Origin: Chitinophaga oryzae | GTDB taxonomy: Bacteria > Bacteroidota > Bacteroidia > Chitinophagales > Chitinophagaceae | Length of the DNA stretch: 64,000 nucleotides | Assembly: GCF_012516375.2 (NCBI RefSeq) | Contig: NZ_CP051204.2 | Span: forward strand, 2,046,001 to 2,110,000 | Reading direction: 5' to 3' | Shown: positions 42,430 through 52,043 of the stretch, one piece after another | Position numbering within the stretch: position 1 is the stretch's first letter | Layout: each line of letters begins with the position of its first letter | The notes under the pieces: generated by a model | Database searches by the model: none | What the model was told of the DNA's origin: nothing | Seen by the model: the letters and a program-made list of their open reading frames with translations, nothing else | Program-made: the position numbers and the translations under genes

Positions 42430-43389
42430 TTACGTCTTCCGCAGTTTTACCGACTGCACAAAGTGGTGATGTCCTTTTTCGAGGATCAGGCTGGCGCGGT
42501 AGCGGGTAGGAGCGATGTTCTGCTCCAGGTTGGGTTTGTTGATGTCGTCCCATATCTGCGTGGCCAGCTCCACGGTGGCGGTATCCGACAGGTGGGCGTA
42601 GCGGTGGAAGAAAGACTCGGGGTTCTGAAAGGCGGTGGCCCGTAAAGACTCAAACCGGGAGATGTACCACTTACGGATATCTTTTTCTGCGGCATCTACA
42701 TAAATGGAGAAATCGAAGAAATCAGATACGAAGATGGCCGGGTCTTTCTGTTGCTGGCGTGGTCTTACCTGCAGCACGTTCACGCCTTCCACGATTACGA
42801 TGTCGGGTTGTTCTATCCACTGTAGCTGACCGGGGAGCACATCGTATTCCAGGTGGGAGTAGAGGGGTGCTGCCACACGTTCTTTACCGGATTTCACATC
42901 GGCCAGGAAATGGATCAGCCTTTTGATATCATAACTTTCAGGGAAACCTTTGCGGTTCATGATATTATTGGCTTCCAGCGTTTTGTTGGGGTACAGGAAC
43001 CCGTCGGTAGTGACGAGGTCCACCCGCGGATGATCGGGCCATGCCTGCAACAGCCGTTGCAATACGCGGGCGGTGGTGCTTTTGCCCACGGCCACGCTGC
43101 CGGCGATGCCGATGATATAAGGCACTTTCAGCACCTGGCTGCCAAGGAAGCTGCTGGTGGCTTTATGCAGCGCCTGTGATGATTTTACGTATAAGTTGAG
43201 CAGATGGGCCAGCGGCAGGTATATCTGGGTGATTTCTTCCTGCGTAAGCGGTTCGTTCATACCGTGGAGCTGTTCCAGGTCATAGTAGTCCTGCAGCTGG
43301 AGCAGCGCGTCACCGCTTGTCTCTGCCCATTCCTCACGGGAGAAAGTGATATAGGGAGTATATCGTTCTCGTTTAAGGGACGTGGTCAT
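42430..43389 (-). CDS. coaA: Type I pantothenate kinase
   Basis: The 319-residue protein matches bacterial CoaA: P-loop [71 protein letters not shown] and the C-terminal [21 protein letters not shown]. It phosphorylates pantothenate, the first step of coenzyme A synthesis. Many Bacteroidota use the type III enzyme CoaX instead, so this type is worth noting. It stands as a single gene. Confidence 0.95.
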   Translation of the reverse strand: MTTSLKRERYTPYITFSREEWAETSGDALLQLQDYYDLEQLHGMNEPLTQEEITQIYLPLAHLLNLYVKSSQALHKATSSFLGSQVLKVPYIIGIAGSVAVGKSTTARVLQRLLQAWPDHPRVDLVTTDGFLYPNKTLEANNIMNRKGFPESYDIKRLIHFLADVKSGKERVAAPLYSHLEYDVLPGQLQWIEQPDIVIVEGVNVLQVRPRQQQKDPAIFVSDFFDFSIYVDAAEKDIRKWYISRFESLRATAFQNPESFFHRYAHLSDTATVELATQIWDDINKPNLEQNIAPTRYRASLILEKGHHHFVQSVKLRKT

Positions 43390-43521
43390 TTTACAGATTT
43401 ATTTATTTGCATATTTCGGTATTTAGCCATTTGATTAAGGACAAAGGGTTGTTTAGGTAAGGAAAGACTCCCTGATCACGTCATAAATAACCCGATAACC
43501 AAATATTTAAATGATCCAATG

Positions 43522-44877
43522 TTATTGTTGTATATAAACAGTCTTGATATTCAAAAATTCGTGTGTGCCTTCCAGTGACAGCTCCCGGCCATAGCCCGAT
43601 TGTTTTACGCCGCCGAAAGGCAGGCGTGCGTCTGAGCGTACCATGGCATTGATAAACACGTTACCGCTTTCTATCCGTGAAGACAGGCGGGCGGCTTTGT
43701 CCAGGTCGCTGGTCCAGAGCGCGGCGCCAAGGCCGAAATCGGTCTTGTTGGCCAGCGCGATGGCTTCATCTTCGTCGGCAGCTTCAATAATCACCGCCAG
43801 CGGCCCGAAGGTCTCTTCCCGGAAAGCGGTCATATTGCTGGTGACACCTGTCAGCAGCGTGGGGGCAAAGTTACATCCTTCATAGGTGCCGCCCAATTCC
43901 AGTTTGGCGCCCTGGCGGATGGTGTCCTGCAGCTGCTTGCCCAGTTCCTCCGCCAGGTCCGGACGGGCCATCGGCCCCATAGTGGTGCTCTCCAGCATAG
44001 GGTCGCCCTGCTGGAGGTGCTCCAGCAGACGGCGTACTTCCGCGGTAAACGCCGGCACGATCTCTTTTTCCACGATCCAGCGTTTGGCAGCGATGCAGGA
44101 CTGGCCGGCATTCTGCATCCGTCCCTGTACGGCGGTCCGCGCAGCAGCTTCCAGGTCGGCATCTTTCAGCACGATGAACGGATCGCTGCCCCCCAGCTCC
44201 AGCACCGTTTTCTTCAGGTATTTACCTGCCAGCGCGGCCACGCTTTTGCCGGCAGGCGTGCTGCCGGTCAGCGTAACGCCCTGTACCCGCGGATCGGCCA
44301 CTATAGGCTCCAGGTCTTTGGAAGACACGAGCAGCGACTGGAACGTGCCCCCGGGAAACCCGGATTCCATAAACACTTTTTCGATGGCCAGCGCACAGCC
44401 GCTCACGTTGCTGGCATGTTTCAGTAACCCGGTGTTGCCGGCCAGTATATTGGGAATGGCAAAACGGAAAACCTGCCAGTAGGGGAAGTTCCAGGGCATG
44501 ATCGCCAGGATGATGCCCTTCGGCTCATAACTGACGTAACTTTTATAGGCGTCTGACTGTATAGGCCGCGGCTGTAATATAGCAGCAATGTTTTCGGCGA
44601 AGTACGCTGCGGTGGAGGCACATTTCAGCACTTCTGCACGGGCTTCCCTCAGCGTTTTACCCATCTCCTGCGTAATCAGCGTAGCATGGGTTTCCACGTT
44701 CTCTTTCAGTGAACGGGCCACCTGCATCATCCATTCCCGGCGCTGTTCCAGCGGTACCTGCAACAACGTACGGTAGGCCTTTTCTCCTGTCTGTAGCTTC
44801 TGTTCAATTTCCGCTTTGGTATGCGGTGTGTATTCAGCAATGGTCTTCTGTGTAAACGGATTGATACTTGTAAACAT
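43522..44877 (-). CDS. NAD(P)-dependent aldehyde dehydrogenase (succinate-semialdehyde type)
   Basis: The 451-residue enzyme starts at MFTSINPFTQKTIAEYTPHT; the promoter lies inside a longer 5' ORF and excludes it. ALDH landmarks are IMPWNFPYWQVFRFAIPNIL, LTGSTPAGKSVA, LELGGSDPFIVL (general-base Glu) and NAGQSCIAAKR (nucleophile Cys), then EETFGPLAVI and LPFGGVKQSGYGRE. The sequence is closest to succinate-semialdehyde dehydrogenases. It is divergent from an MFS exporter, with back-to-back promoters. Confidence 0.9.
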   Translation of the reverse strand: MFTSINPFTQKTIAEYTPHTKAEIEQKLQTGEKAYRTLLQVPLEQRREWMMQVARSLKENVETHATLITQEMGKTLREARAEVLKCASTAAYFAENIAAILQPRPIQSDAYKSYVSYEPKGIILAIMPWNFPYWQVFRFAIPNILAGNTGLLKHASNVSGCALAIEKVFMESGFPGGTFQSLLVSSKDLEPIVADPRVQGVTLTGSTPAGKSVAALAGKYLKKTVLELGGSDPFIVLKDADLEAAARTAVQGRMQNAGQSCIAAKRWIVEKEIVPAFTAEVRRLLEHLQQGDPMLESTTMGPMARPDLAEELGKQLQDTIRQGAKLELGGTYEGCNFAPTLLTGVTSNMTAFREETFGPLAVIIEAADEDEAIALANKTDFGLGAALWTSDLDKAARLSSRIESGNVFINAMVRSDARLPFGGVKQSGYGRELSLEGTHEFLNIKTVYIQQ

Positions 44878-44915
44878 AGCTGTAACCTTTTTGCCCGTAA
44901 GCAGTGAAATAATCA

Positions 44916-44923
44916 CAAATTTA
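44916..44923 (-). promoter_or_regulatory. -7 element of the aldehyde dehydrogenase gene
   Basis: CAAATTTA is the complement of TAAATTTG (TAnnTTTG). Transcription should start near 44909, which supports the ATG at 44877. Confidence 0.55.
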
Positions 44924-44971
44924 GCCATTTCATATTAAACAGACTTTCAGGCAGGGATGAACGGAGAACTG

Positions 44972-44979
44972 TATCTTTG
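44972..44979 (+). promoter_or_regulatory. -7 element of the MFS gene
   Basis: TATCTTTG matches TAnnTTTG. It overlaps the 5' end of a longer MFS ORF, so the gene must start at ATG 45001 or later. Confidence 0.6.
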
Positions 44980-45000
44980 CAACTTCAAAAGACAGGTTTT

Positions 45001-46158
45001 ATGGCATTAAGCAAATGGAATATCATGATTATGGCCCTGTGTACAGGCCTGATCGTCGCTAATATTTATTACAGTCAGCCCCTGCTGGTACTGATGAGCC
45101 AGGAGTTCGGCGTATCTGAAGCCAATGCAGGGCAGGTCACTTTCCTTACACAGGTAGGCTATGCGCTGGGGCTCCTCTTCTGCGTACCACTGGGTGACAA
45201 GCTCGAGCGTAAAGGACAGATCATCGCCATGACTGCCACTGCGGTGGCAGCCCTCGCAGCGGCAGGCTTCTCCCAAAACATCCTGATGTTGAAAATCACC
45301 GGCCTGCTGATCGGTTTCACATCGGTGGTACCACAACTCATCCTCCCGCTGGCGGCGCACCTGACAGATGCGTCCAACCGCGGAAAAGTGATCGGTACCA
45401 TTATGAGCGGACTGCTGGTGGGTATCCTTCTGTCCCGCACACTGAGCGGGGTGGTAGGGCACCACTGGGGCTGGCGCGCTATGTTCTTCATCGCAGCAGG
45501 TATCAGCGCAATGCTGGTGGTCATCATGATCTTCTCTTTTCCGCAAAGCAAACCGCAGTTCGCCGGTAGTTACGGCGATCTGATGAAATCCCTGTTCACA
45601 CTGGCAAAAGAGCAGCCGATGCTGCGCGAAGCATCCGCTATCAACGCCTGCTGTTTTGCGATGTTCGGCATGTTCTGGACCACCGTCGTGTTCCTGTTGT
45701 CTGAACAACCCTTCGGGTATACGAGCGAACAGATAGGCCTCATGGGCCTCGCTGCCGCTGCCGGCGCACTGGGCGCACCGCTGATCGGACGTATTGCGGA
45801 TAAAAAGAACCCCCGCATCGCCATCGGATATGGTATCATCTTCCTGCTGGCGGGCTATGCAATGTTTTATGTCTTCCAGGCAAACATCATCGGGATCATC
45901 ATTGGTATCATCGCGATAGACCTGGGCTTACAGGGTATCCACGTATCCAATCAGACACGCATATACGCACTGGTGCCGGAAGCGCGGAACCGGTTGAACA
46001 CGGTGTTTATGACGACCAGCTTCATCGGTACTTCCCTCGGCTCGGGGATAGGGCTGTGGGTATGGTCTATCGGTAAATGGAACGGCGTATGTATTGCAGG
46101 CACGCTGTTAATACTCGCAGCGCTGGCGATCTACCTGGCTACCTATAAAAAGAAATAA
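45001..46158 (+). CDS. MFS transporter
   Basis: The 385-residue protein has 12 predicted TM helices starting with LSKWNIMIMALCTGLIVANIYY. The A-motif-like loop GDKLERKG lies between helices 2 and 3, and GRIADKKNPRIAIG between helices 8 and 9. The SQPLLVLMSQEFGVSEANAG segment is typical of drug or sugar efflux MFS proteins of the YdhP/YnfM-like group. The substrate is unknown. It ends in a strong bidirectional terminator. Confidence 0.9.
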   Translation: MALSKWNIMIMALCTGLIVANIYYSQPLLVLMSQEFGVSEANAGQVTFLTQVGYALGLLFCVPLGDKLERKGQIIAMTATAVAALAAAGFSQNILMLKITGLLIGFTSVVPQLILPLAAHLTDASNRGKVIGTIMSGLLVGILLSRTLSGVVGHHWGWRAMFFIAAGISAMLVVIMIFSFPQSKPQFAGSYGDLMKSLFTLAKEQPMLREASAINACCFAMFGMFWTTVVFLLSEQPFGYTSEQIGLMGLAAAAGALGAPLIGRIADKKNPRIAIGYGIIFLLAGYAMFYVFQANIIGIIIGIIAIDLGLQGIHVSNQTRIYALVPEARNRLNTVFMTTSFIGTSLGSGIGLWVWSIGKWNGVCIAGTLLILAALAIYLATYKKK

Positions 46159-46177
46159 ACTCCCTGTAACAGGAAGT

Positions 46178-46228
46178 AATACAACTAAAAAGCCCGAAGC
46201 AGTTCGCTCCGGGCTTTTTAGTTGTATT
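46178..46228. terminator. Bidirectional terminator between MFS and pyk genes
   Basis: 46178-46196 and 46210-46228 form a perfect 19-bp stem with AAAAA and TTTTT tracts in the arms and a 13-nt loop. It serves the convergent MFS and pyruvate kinase genes. Confidence 0.85.
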
Positions 46229-46253
46229 ATATCGCTGTGGATAATCTTGTTAA

Positions 46254-47744
46254 CTATTCAACGCGCGTGATTTTCAGCATGTTGGTCGGCAGGTGCAGTT
46301 TCACCGGTGTGCTGCCGGTGTTCACGGCCACGTCGCCCACTTTGATGAAACCTCTTTCTTTCAGGATGTTGATCTGATCGAATACGATATCATCGAGGCT
46401 TTCCTCTTCTTCATAGTAGAAGGCGCGTACTCCCCAGCTGAGGCTTAGCTGGTTCACCAGCGTTCTTTCTTTGGTGAATACATACAGCGGAGAGCGCGGA
46501 CGGTAGCTGCTCAGCATAAAGCCGGTATAACCGCTTTGGGTCATGCCGATGAGGGCGTCTGCATCCAGGTCTTCCGCTATTTTACAAGCGTTGTAGCAGA
46601 GGGCGTCGCTGAGGAAAGTAGGAGAGTGGCGGTGAGGGATCAGGTTACGGTTGTAAATGATCGCTTCTTTTTCCACTTCCATGATGATTTTGTTCATGGT
46701 CTGGATCACCAGTTCCGGGAACTGACCGGTAGCGGTTTCACCGCTGAGCATCACGGCGTCGGAGCCTTCCAGAACGGCGTTGGCCACGTCGGTGATTTCG
46801 GAACGGTTCGGGCGGGTGCGGTCTATCATGCTTTCCATCATCTGCGTAGCCACGATCACAGGCTTCGCACGGTGGATACATTTACGGATAATATCTTTCT
46901 GGATCATCGGGATCTGCTCTACCGGCAGTTCCACGCCGAGGTCGCCACGGGCAATCATCACGCCGTCACTTTCCCAGATGATTTCTTTCAGGTTCTGGAT
47001 CGCTTCCGGTTTTTCGATCTTGGAGATCACTTTGATCTTGGAGTTCCTTGCTTCCAGGCGCTTGCGCAGGTCAGCCAGGTCTTTTACGCTGCGTACGAAT
47101 GACAGGGCCACCCAGTCCAGTTCCTGGTCAATAATGAATTCCAGGTCCACGATGTCCTTTTCTGTCAGCGCAGGCAGTGACACCTTGGTGTCAGGCAGGT
47201 TAAAACCTTTTTTGGAAGACAGTACACCGGGCAGGCTTACTTCTGCTTTGATTTCTCCGGTAGCAGGCAGCAGCTCTTTTACGATGGTTTCAATTTTACC
47301 GTCGTCCAGCAGGATTTTCTGGCCAATGCGAAGATCTTTATACAGGTCGGGATAAGAAACATAGATTTTCTCCATGTTGCCCACCACTTTTTCGTTCACA
47401 AAGGTGAGGATATCGCCTTTCTTCAGCGGCAGGGCGTTATTTTCAATTTCACCTACGCGGAGTTTCGGTCCCTGGAGGTCTCCGAGCATGGCTACGTTGT
47501 AAGGTTCGGTTTTGTTGATCTGGCGGATGTATTCGATGATCCGCAGTTTATCTTCATGCGAGCCGTGGGAGAAATTGAGGCGGAATACGTTCACGCCCGC
47601 TTTCACCAGTGCCAGCAGCTGTTCATAGGTATCACAGGCCGGGCCAACAGTGGCCACGATTTTCGTTTTGCGGGAAGAGTGTGCTCTGCCGGCAGCGTTG
47701 TCCATCTGCTTGTGATAGTATTTCGATAGATCCTTTGTACTCAT
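46254..47744 (-). CDS. pyk: Pyruvate kinase
   Basis: The 496-residue enzyme shows KTKIVATVGPACDTYEQLL near the N-terminus, FRLNFSHGSHEDK, GDLQGPKLRVGEI, the ISKIEKPEAIQNL strand and the catalytic loop VMIARGDLGVELP, followed by ATQMMESMI and SGETATGQFP. It makes pyruvate and ATP from phosphoenolpyruvate. The B domain (about 90-190) and C-terminal allosteric domain are complete. It follows pfkA by 12 bases, so the two glycolytic control enzymes form an operon. Confidence 0.97.
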   Translation of the reverse strand: MSTKDLSKYYHKQMDNAAGRAHSSRKTKIVATVGPACDTYEQLLALVKAGVNVFRLNFSHGSHEDKLRIIEYIRQINKTEPYNVAMLGDLQGPKLRVGEIENNALPLKKGDILTFVNEKVVGNMEKIYVSYPDLYKDLRIGQKILLDDGKIETIVKELLPATGEIKAEVSLPGVLSSKKGFNLPDTKVSLPALTEKDIVDLEFIIDQELDWVALSFVRSVKDLADLRKRLEARNSKIKVISKIEKPEAIQNLKEIIWESDGVMIARGDLGVELPVEQIPMIQKDIIRKCIHRAKPVIVATQMMESMIDRTRPNRSEITDVANAVLEGSDAVMLSGETATGQFPELVIQTMNKIIMEVEKEAIIYNRNLIPHRHSPTFLSDALCYNACKIAEDLDADALIGMTQSGYTGFMLSSYRPRSPLYVFTKERTLVNQLSLSWGVRAFYYEEEESLDDIVFDQINILKERGFIKVGDVAVNTGSTPVKLHLPTNMLKITRVE

Positions 47745-47756
47745 AAGTCTTATTTT

Positions 47757-48737
47757 TTAACTCGCAAGAATTTTAACAATCTTAAACCATTCGGGGTCAA
47801 TTTCCTGTTTTGCTTTAACGGCTTTATCCAGGGGGGTATAATGGATCTTGTCGTTTACGATCCCGATCATCACATTGTGAATACCTTCGAGGAGGGCGTC
47901 TACAGCGGCGTAGCCCATACGGCTGGCCAGGATACGGTCGGTACAGGTGGGAGAACCTCCCCTTTGGATATGTCCGAGGATACATACTCTGGTATCCAGT
48001 TGCGGACAACTTTCTTTAATACGGCGTGCTACTTCATTGGCGCCTCCGGTTTCATCCCCTTCGGCTACCACGATCAGATTAACCAGTTTTTTGCGGCGCT
48101 CGTTGGCCTGCAATTCTTCGATAATGTCGTGTAATTCGGTTTTGCGTTCCGGCATCATAATATGCTCGGCACCAGTGGCGATACCGCTGTGCAATGCGAT
48201 GTAACCGGCGTCACGGCCCATTACCTCGATCACAAACAGCCGGTCATGCGCGTCTGCAGTGTCCCTGATTTTGTCGATGGCCTCGATCGCAGTGTTAACC
48301 GCTGTGTCAAAGCCAATGGTGAAGTCAGTTCCCGCAATGTCCTTGTCAATAGTACCAGGCAAGCCTATACACGGAATGTCAAATTCCTGGCTGAATTTCT
48401 GCGCCCCATTGAACGATCCGTCTCCTCCGATCACTACCAGCCCGTCAATGTTGTGCTTCTTCAGATTCTCGTAAGCTTTTTTTCGCCCTTCATATTCATA
48501 GAACTCTTTGCACCGGGCGGTCTTTAAGATGGTGCCTCCGCGTTGAATGATGTTGGCAACTGATTTGGACTCCATCGGGAAAATCTCATTCTTCAAAATT
48601 CCCCTATATCCATACATAACGCCGAACACATTCAGCTGATGATAAATGCCCGTTCTTACCACCGCACGAACGGCTGCGTTCATGCCCGGGGCGTCTCCGC
48701 CGGAGGTAAGGACTGCAATGTTGTTCAATTTTTTCAT
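47757..48737 (-). CDS. pfkA: ATP-dependent 6-phosphofructokinase
   Basis: The 326-residue enzyme has GGDAPGMNAAVRAVVRTG, the GGDGSF ATP site, LPGTIDKDIAGTDFTIGFDT (the usual TIDND reads TIDKD), EVMGRDAGYIALHSG and GHIQRGGSPTCTDRILA. It phosphorylates fructose 6-phosphate using ATP. The Gly after GGD (GGDGS) fits ATP rather than pyrophosphate use. It is the first gene of a pfkA-pyk operon. A -7-like CAAAAATA lies at 48770-48777 upstream. Confidence 0.97.
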   Translation of the reverse strand: MKKLNNIAVLTSGGDAPGMNAAVRAVVRTGIYHQLNVFGVMYGYRGILKNEIFPMESKSVANIIQRGGTILKTARCKEFYEYEGRKKAYENLKKHNIDGLVVIGGDGSFNGAQKFSQEFDIPCIGLPGTIDKDIAGTDFTIGFDTAVNTAIEAIDKIRDTADAHDRLFVIEVMGRDAGYIALHSGIATGAEHIMMPERKTELHDIIEELQANERRKKLVNLIVVAEGDETGGANEVARRIKESCPQLDTRVCILGHIQRGGSPTCTDRILASRMGYAAVDALLEGIHNVMIGIVNDKIHYTPLDKAVKAKQEIDPEWFKIVKILAS

Positions 48738-48874
48738 ATAAATTGCTAAAAAAATATCTTAAAGGCGCACAAAAATAACATTTTGCAATTGTTTTCTAAC
48801 AGTTATCTTATGAATTAACCTAAATATTTAATTTTAATCAAACAAAGTAGCTAATTTTTTTAAAAAATATAGGC

Positions 48875-50992
48875 ATGTTGAAAAAGACTAATAAGAGTTG
48901 GTTGATATTAGGCATGAGCTTAATGACTTTGGAAGGTATGGCACAACAAAAAAGCTGGCAATATCCGGTTGCCAAAAAAACAGACACTGTAGATAATTAC
49001 CACGGAACTCCTGTCCCTGATCCCTATCGCTGGCTCGAAGACGACCACAGCGCCGAAACAAAAGCCTGGGTAGACGCCGAAAACAAGGTCACCCGGGACT
49101 ACCTCGCTACCATCCCTTTCCGGTCTTCCGTTAAAAAAAGACTGGAAGAGCTCTGGAACTACCCTAAAACAGGCGCCCCTGTCAAACACGGCAACTATTA
49201 TTACTTCTTTAAAAACGACGGCCTCCAGAACCAATCCGTACTGTACCGCAGCGCCACGCCCGACGGTACCCCGGAAGTATTTATAGATCCTAACAAACTG
49301 TCAGCCGCCGGCACCACCGCCCTGGGCACCCTCTCTTTCTCCAAAGACGGCAAATACGCGGCCTACCTCATCGCTAAAGCAGGGTCCGACTGGCAGGAAG
49401 GTTATGTGATGGACGTAGCTACCCGCCAGCTGCTCTCCGATAAACTGGAGTGGATCAAATTCAGCGGTATCAGCTGGAGAGGCGACGGTTTCTACTATAG
49501 CCGGTACGACAAACCGGACGAACAAAGCAAACTGTCCAAAAAGAACGAATTCCAGAAAGTATATTTTCATAAAATCGGTCAGCCCCAGGAACAGGATGAA
49601 CTGATCTATGTGGATAAGGACCATCCGCTCCGCAACGCTACCGTGAGCGTAACGGAAGATGAACGTTTCCTCATCCTCTCCACCACGGAAGGTACCTCCG
49701 GCAGAGAAGTGTGGTTCCGCGATATGCAAAACCCGGAACAGAAGGATTTCTCCCTGCTGGTGAAAGGTTTCTCTCACGAACCGTCTGTTATTGACAACGA
49801 CGGCGGGAAGCTGCTGGTGCTCACCAATCATCAGGCGCCTAATTATAAGATAGTCCTGGTAGATCCGGCCAACCCCGCGGAAGCCAACTGGAAAGTGGTC
49901 GTGCCGGAGAAAAAAGAGGTGCTGCAGAACGTAGGCAATGCCGGCGGTAAACTGTTCCTCTCTTACCTGAAAGACGCTTCTACCCGTGTATACCAATATG
50001 ATTATACCGGCCGCCTGGAACACGAGGTTAAACTGCCCGGCATCGGTACCGCCGGTGGCTTCGACGGTAAAAAGGAAGACCAGGAGCTGTTCTACACCTA
50101 CACCTCTTTTGTAGCGCCGCCCACCATCTACCGCTATGATATCAAATCCGGTAAAACTTCCCTGTTCAACAAAGCGGCGGTGAAATTCAATCCCGACGAA
50201 TATGAAACCAGACAGGTTTTCTTCACCAGTAAAGACGGCACCAAAGTGCCGATGTTCCTGTCTTCCAAAAAAGGCATGAAGAACAACGGCAACAACCCCG
50301 TGCTGATCTACGGCTACGGTGGTTTCAACATCGCACAGACACCCGGTTTCAGCGTGTCTAACCTGTACTTCATGGAACAGGGCGGCACCTATGCAGTGGT
50401 AGCACTGCGCGGTGGCAGCGAATACGGCGAAGCATGGCACAAAGCCGGTATGAAGGAAAAGAAACAAAATGTGTTCGACGACTTCATCGGCGCCGCTGAA
50501 TACCTGGTGAAAACAAAGTATACCAATCCTTCCAAAATAGCGATCCGCGGCGGTTCCAACGGCGGCCTGCTGGTAGGCGCCTGCATGACGCAACGCCCCG
50601 ACCTCTTCAAAGTAGCGCTGCCGGCGGTAGGCGTAATGGACATGCTGCGCTTCCAGAAATTCACCATCGGCTGGGCCTGGGCGGTGGAATATGGCAGCAG
50701 CGACAACGCGGAGGATTTTAAATACCTGCTGAAATACTCTCCGCTGCACAACCTGAAACCGGGCGTCTCTTACCCGGCCACCATGGTAACTACAGCTGAT
50801 CATGACGACCGTGTAGTGCCGGCCCACTCCTTTAAGTTTGCCGCCACCCTGCAGGCCTGCAACGCCGGTCCCAACCCGGTGCTGATCCGCATCGAAACGC
50901 AGGCGGGACATGGCGCAGGAAAACCCACGTCCAAACTGATCGACGAGGCGACGGACATATGGTCTTTCACCATGTATAACCTGGGGATGTAA
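48875..50992 (+). CDS. Prolyl oligopeptidase family serine peptidase (S9A)
   Basis: The 705-residue protein has a signal-like start (SWLILGMSLMTLEGMAQQ). A seven-bladed propeller domain (about 75-430) follows an N-terminal DPYRWLEDDHSAETKAWVDA segment. The C-terminal alpha/beta hydrolase has Ser561 in GGSNGGLL, an Asp in DHDDRVVPAHSFK and a His in QAGHGAGKP. It cleaves short peptides after proline, probably in the periplasm. Length and motifs are normal for the family. Confidence 0.95.
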   Translation: MLKKTNKSWLILGMSLMTLEGMAQQKSWQYPVAKKTDTVDNYHGTPVPDPYRWLEDDHSAETKAWVDAENKVTRDYLATIPFRSSVKKRLEELWNYPKTGAPVKHGNYYYFFKNDGLQNQSVLYRSATPDGTPEVFIDPNKLSAAGTTALGTLSFSKDGKYAAYLIAKAGSDWQEGYVMDVATRQLLSDKLEWIKFSGISWRGDGFYYSRYDKPDEQSKLSKKNEFQKVYFHKIGQPQEQDELIYVDKDHPLRNATVSVTEDERFLILSTTEGTSGREVWFRDMQNPEQKDFSLLVKGFSHEPSVIDNDGGKLLVLTNHQAPNYKIVLVDPANPAEANWKVVVPEKKEVLQNVGNAGGKLFLSYLKDASTRVYQYDYTGRLEHEVKLPGIGTAGGFDGKKEDQELFYTYTSFVAPPTIYRYDIKSGKTSLFNKAAVKFNPDEYETRQVFFTSKDGTKVPMFLSSKKGMKNNGNNPVLIYGYGGFNIAQTPGFSVSNLYFMEQGGTYAVVALRGGSEYGEAWHKAGMKEKKQNVFDDFIGAAEYLVKTKYTNPSKIAIRGGSNGGLLVGACMTQRPDLFKVALPAVGVMDMLRFQKFTIGWAWAVEYGSSDNAEDFKYLLKYSPLHNLKPGVSYPATMVTTADHDDRVVPAHSFKFAATLQACNAGPNPVLIRIETQAGHGAGKPTSKLIDEATDIWSFTMYNLGM

Positions 50993-50996
50993 AACA

Positions 50997-51103
50997 ATTA
51001 CGAATTACGAATTACGAATTGAAGACCCGCTCACGGAAAGGTTAATAAGTGACCGCTTAATAAACAGCCCTCAATTCGTAATTCGTAATTCGTAATTCGT
51101 AAT
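50997..51103. repeat. Inverted tandem-repeat hairpin (ATTACGA units)
   Basis: Three head-to-tail copies of ATTACGA on the left and four or more of the complement AATTCGT on the right flank a 50-base spacer. The whole can fold into a long stem. A near-identical unit recurs at 59090-59194. Confidence 0.8.
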
Positions 51104-51143
51104 TGTTTTCTTATCTTTAAAGACAGCGTACTAATATGGCATT

Positions 51144-52040
51144 ATGAAGGTATTAATTACAGGTAGCAATGGACTGCTGGGTCAACACCTGATTCCGGTA
51201 TTCGTTCAAAACAAGACATACGATGTAATAGCCACCGGCAGAGGTGCTAACCGTTCTCCTCAACGTGACCATTACATTTATGAAGCGGTAAACCTGCGGG
51301 ATGCCGGCAGCGTACAGCAGCTGGTACAAAAACATCAACCCGACCTGATCATCCACAGCGGGGCCATGTCCCAGGTGGACGATTGCGAGAAAAACAAAGA
51401 CGCCTGCTGGGATACGAACGTCGGCGCCACGCGCTACCTCGTGAACGCGGCTGAAAAAATAAACGCCTCCTTTATTTTCCTCTCGACCGACTTTGTATTT
51501 GATGGCCTTAACGGCCCTTATGACGAAGAAGCGCCGGTCAATCCCATCAATTATTATGGTACCAGCAAAGTGGCGGCAGAACGGCTGGTGCGTAACAGCA
51601 AGCTGTCATGGGCCATCGTGCGTACCGTGCTGGTATACGGCGTTTCCAACGATCCGCATCGCAGCAATATGATCACATGGGTGAAAAATAATCTCCAGCA
51701 GGGTAAAAAGATAAAAGTGGTAGACGACCAGTGGCGTACGCCTACCCTGTGCCAGGACCTGGCGACAGGATGCCTGTTACTGGCGGAAAAGAAAGCTACC
51801 GGCATGTTCAATATCTCCGGCAGTGAAGTGCTGACACCCTATGATATGGCCCTTAAAACAGCGGAATACTTCCAGCTGGATACCAGCCTGATCGAAAAGA
51901 TCAGCTCCAGAAGCCTTTCCCAGCCTGCCGCCCGTCCGGCCAAAACCGGCCTGGTCATAGACAAGGCAGTCCGCGAACTGGGGTATCAGCCGCATTCTTT
52001 CGCGGAAGGACTGGATATCGTGGCCGCTGAAATCAGATAA
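51144..52040 (+). CDS. RmlD-like NAD(P)-dependent sugar reductase
   Basis: The 298-residue protein has the Rossmann motif ITGSNGLLGQHL, an extended-SDR middle with HSGAMSQVDDCEKNKDACWD, STDFVFDGLNGPYDEEAPVN and catalytic Tyr-x3-Lys in YYGTSKVAAERLV. The pattern is that of dTDP-4-dehydrorhamnose reductases, although the substrate may differ. No rhamnose operon surrounds it. Confidence 0.9.
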   Translation: MKVLITGSNGLLGQHLIPVFVQNKTYDVIATGRGANRSPQRDHYIYEAVNLRDAGSVQQLVQKHQPDLIIHSGAMSQVDDCEKNKDACWDTNVGATRYLVNAAEKINASFIFLSTDFVFDGLNGPYDEEAPVNPINYYGTSKVAAERLVRNSKLSWAIVRTVLVYGVSNDPHRSNMITWVKNNLQQGKKIKVVDDQWRTPTLCQDLATGCLLLAEKKATGMFNISGSEVLTPYDMALKTAEYFQLDTSLIEKISSRSLSQPAARPAKTGLVIDKAVRELGYQPHSFAEGLDIVAAEIR

Positions 52041-52043
52041 GCA

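Noticed and set aside
49301..50911. 536-aa minus-strand ORF opposite the prolyl oligopeptidase gene
   Set aside because: It is an antisense frame of a well-supported peptidase gene; it has no domain and reflects codon bias.
50997..51103. CRISPR array
   Set aside because: Units are 7 bp, touching and inverted across the spacer; there are no regular unique spacers and no cas genes.
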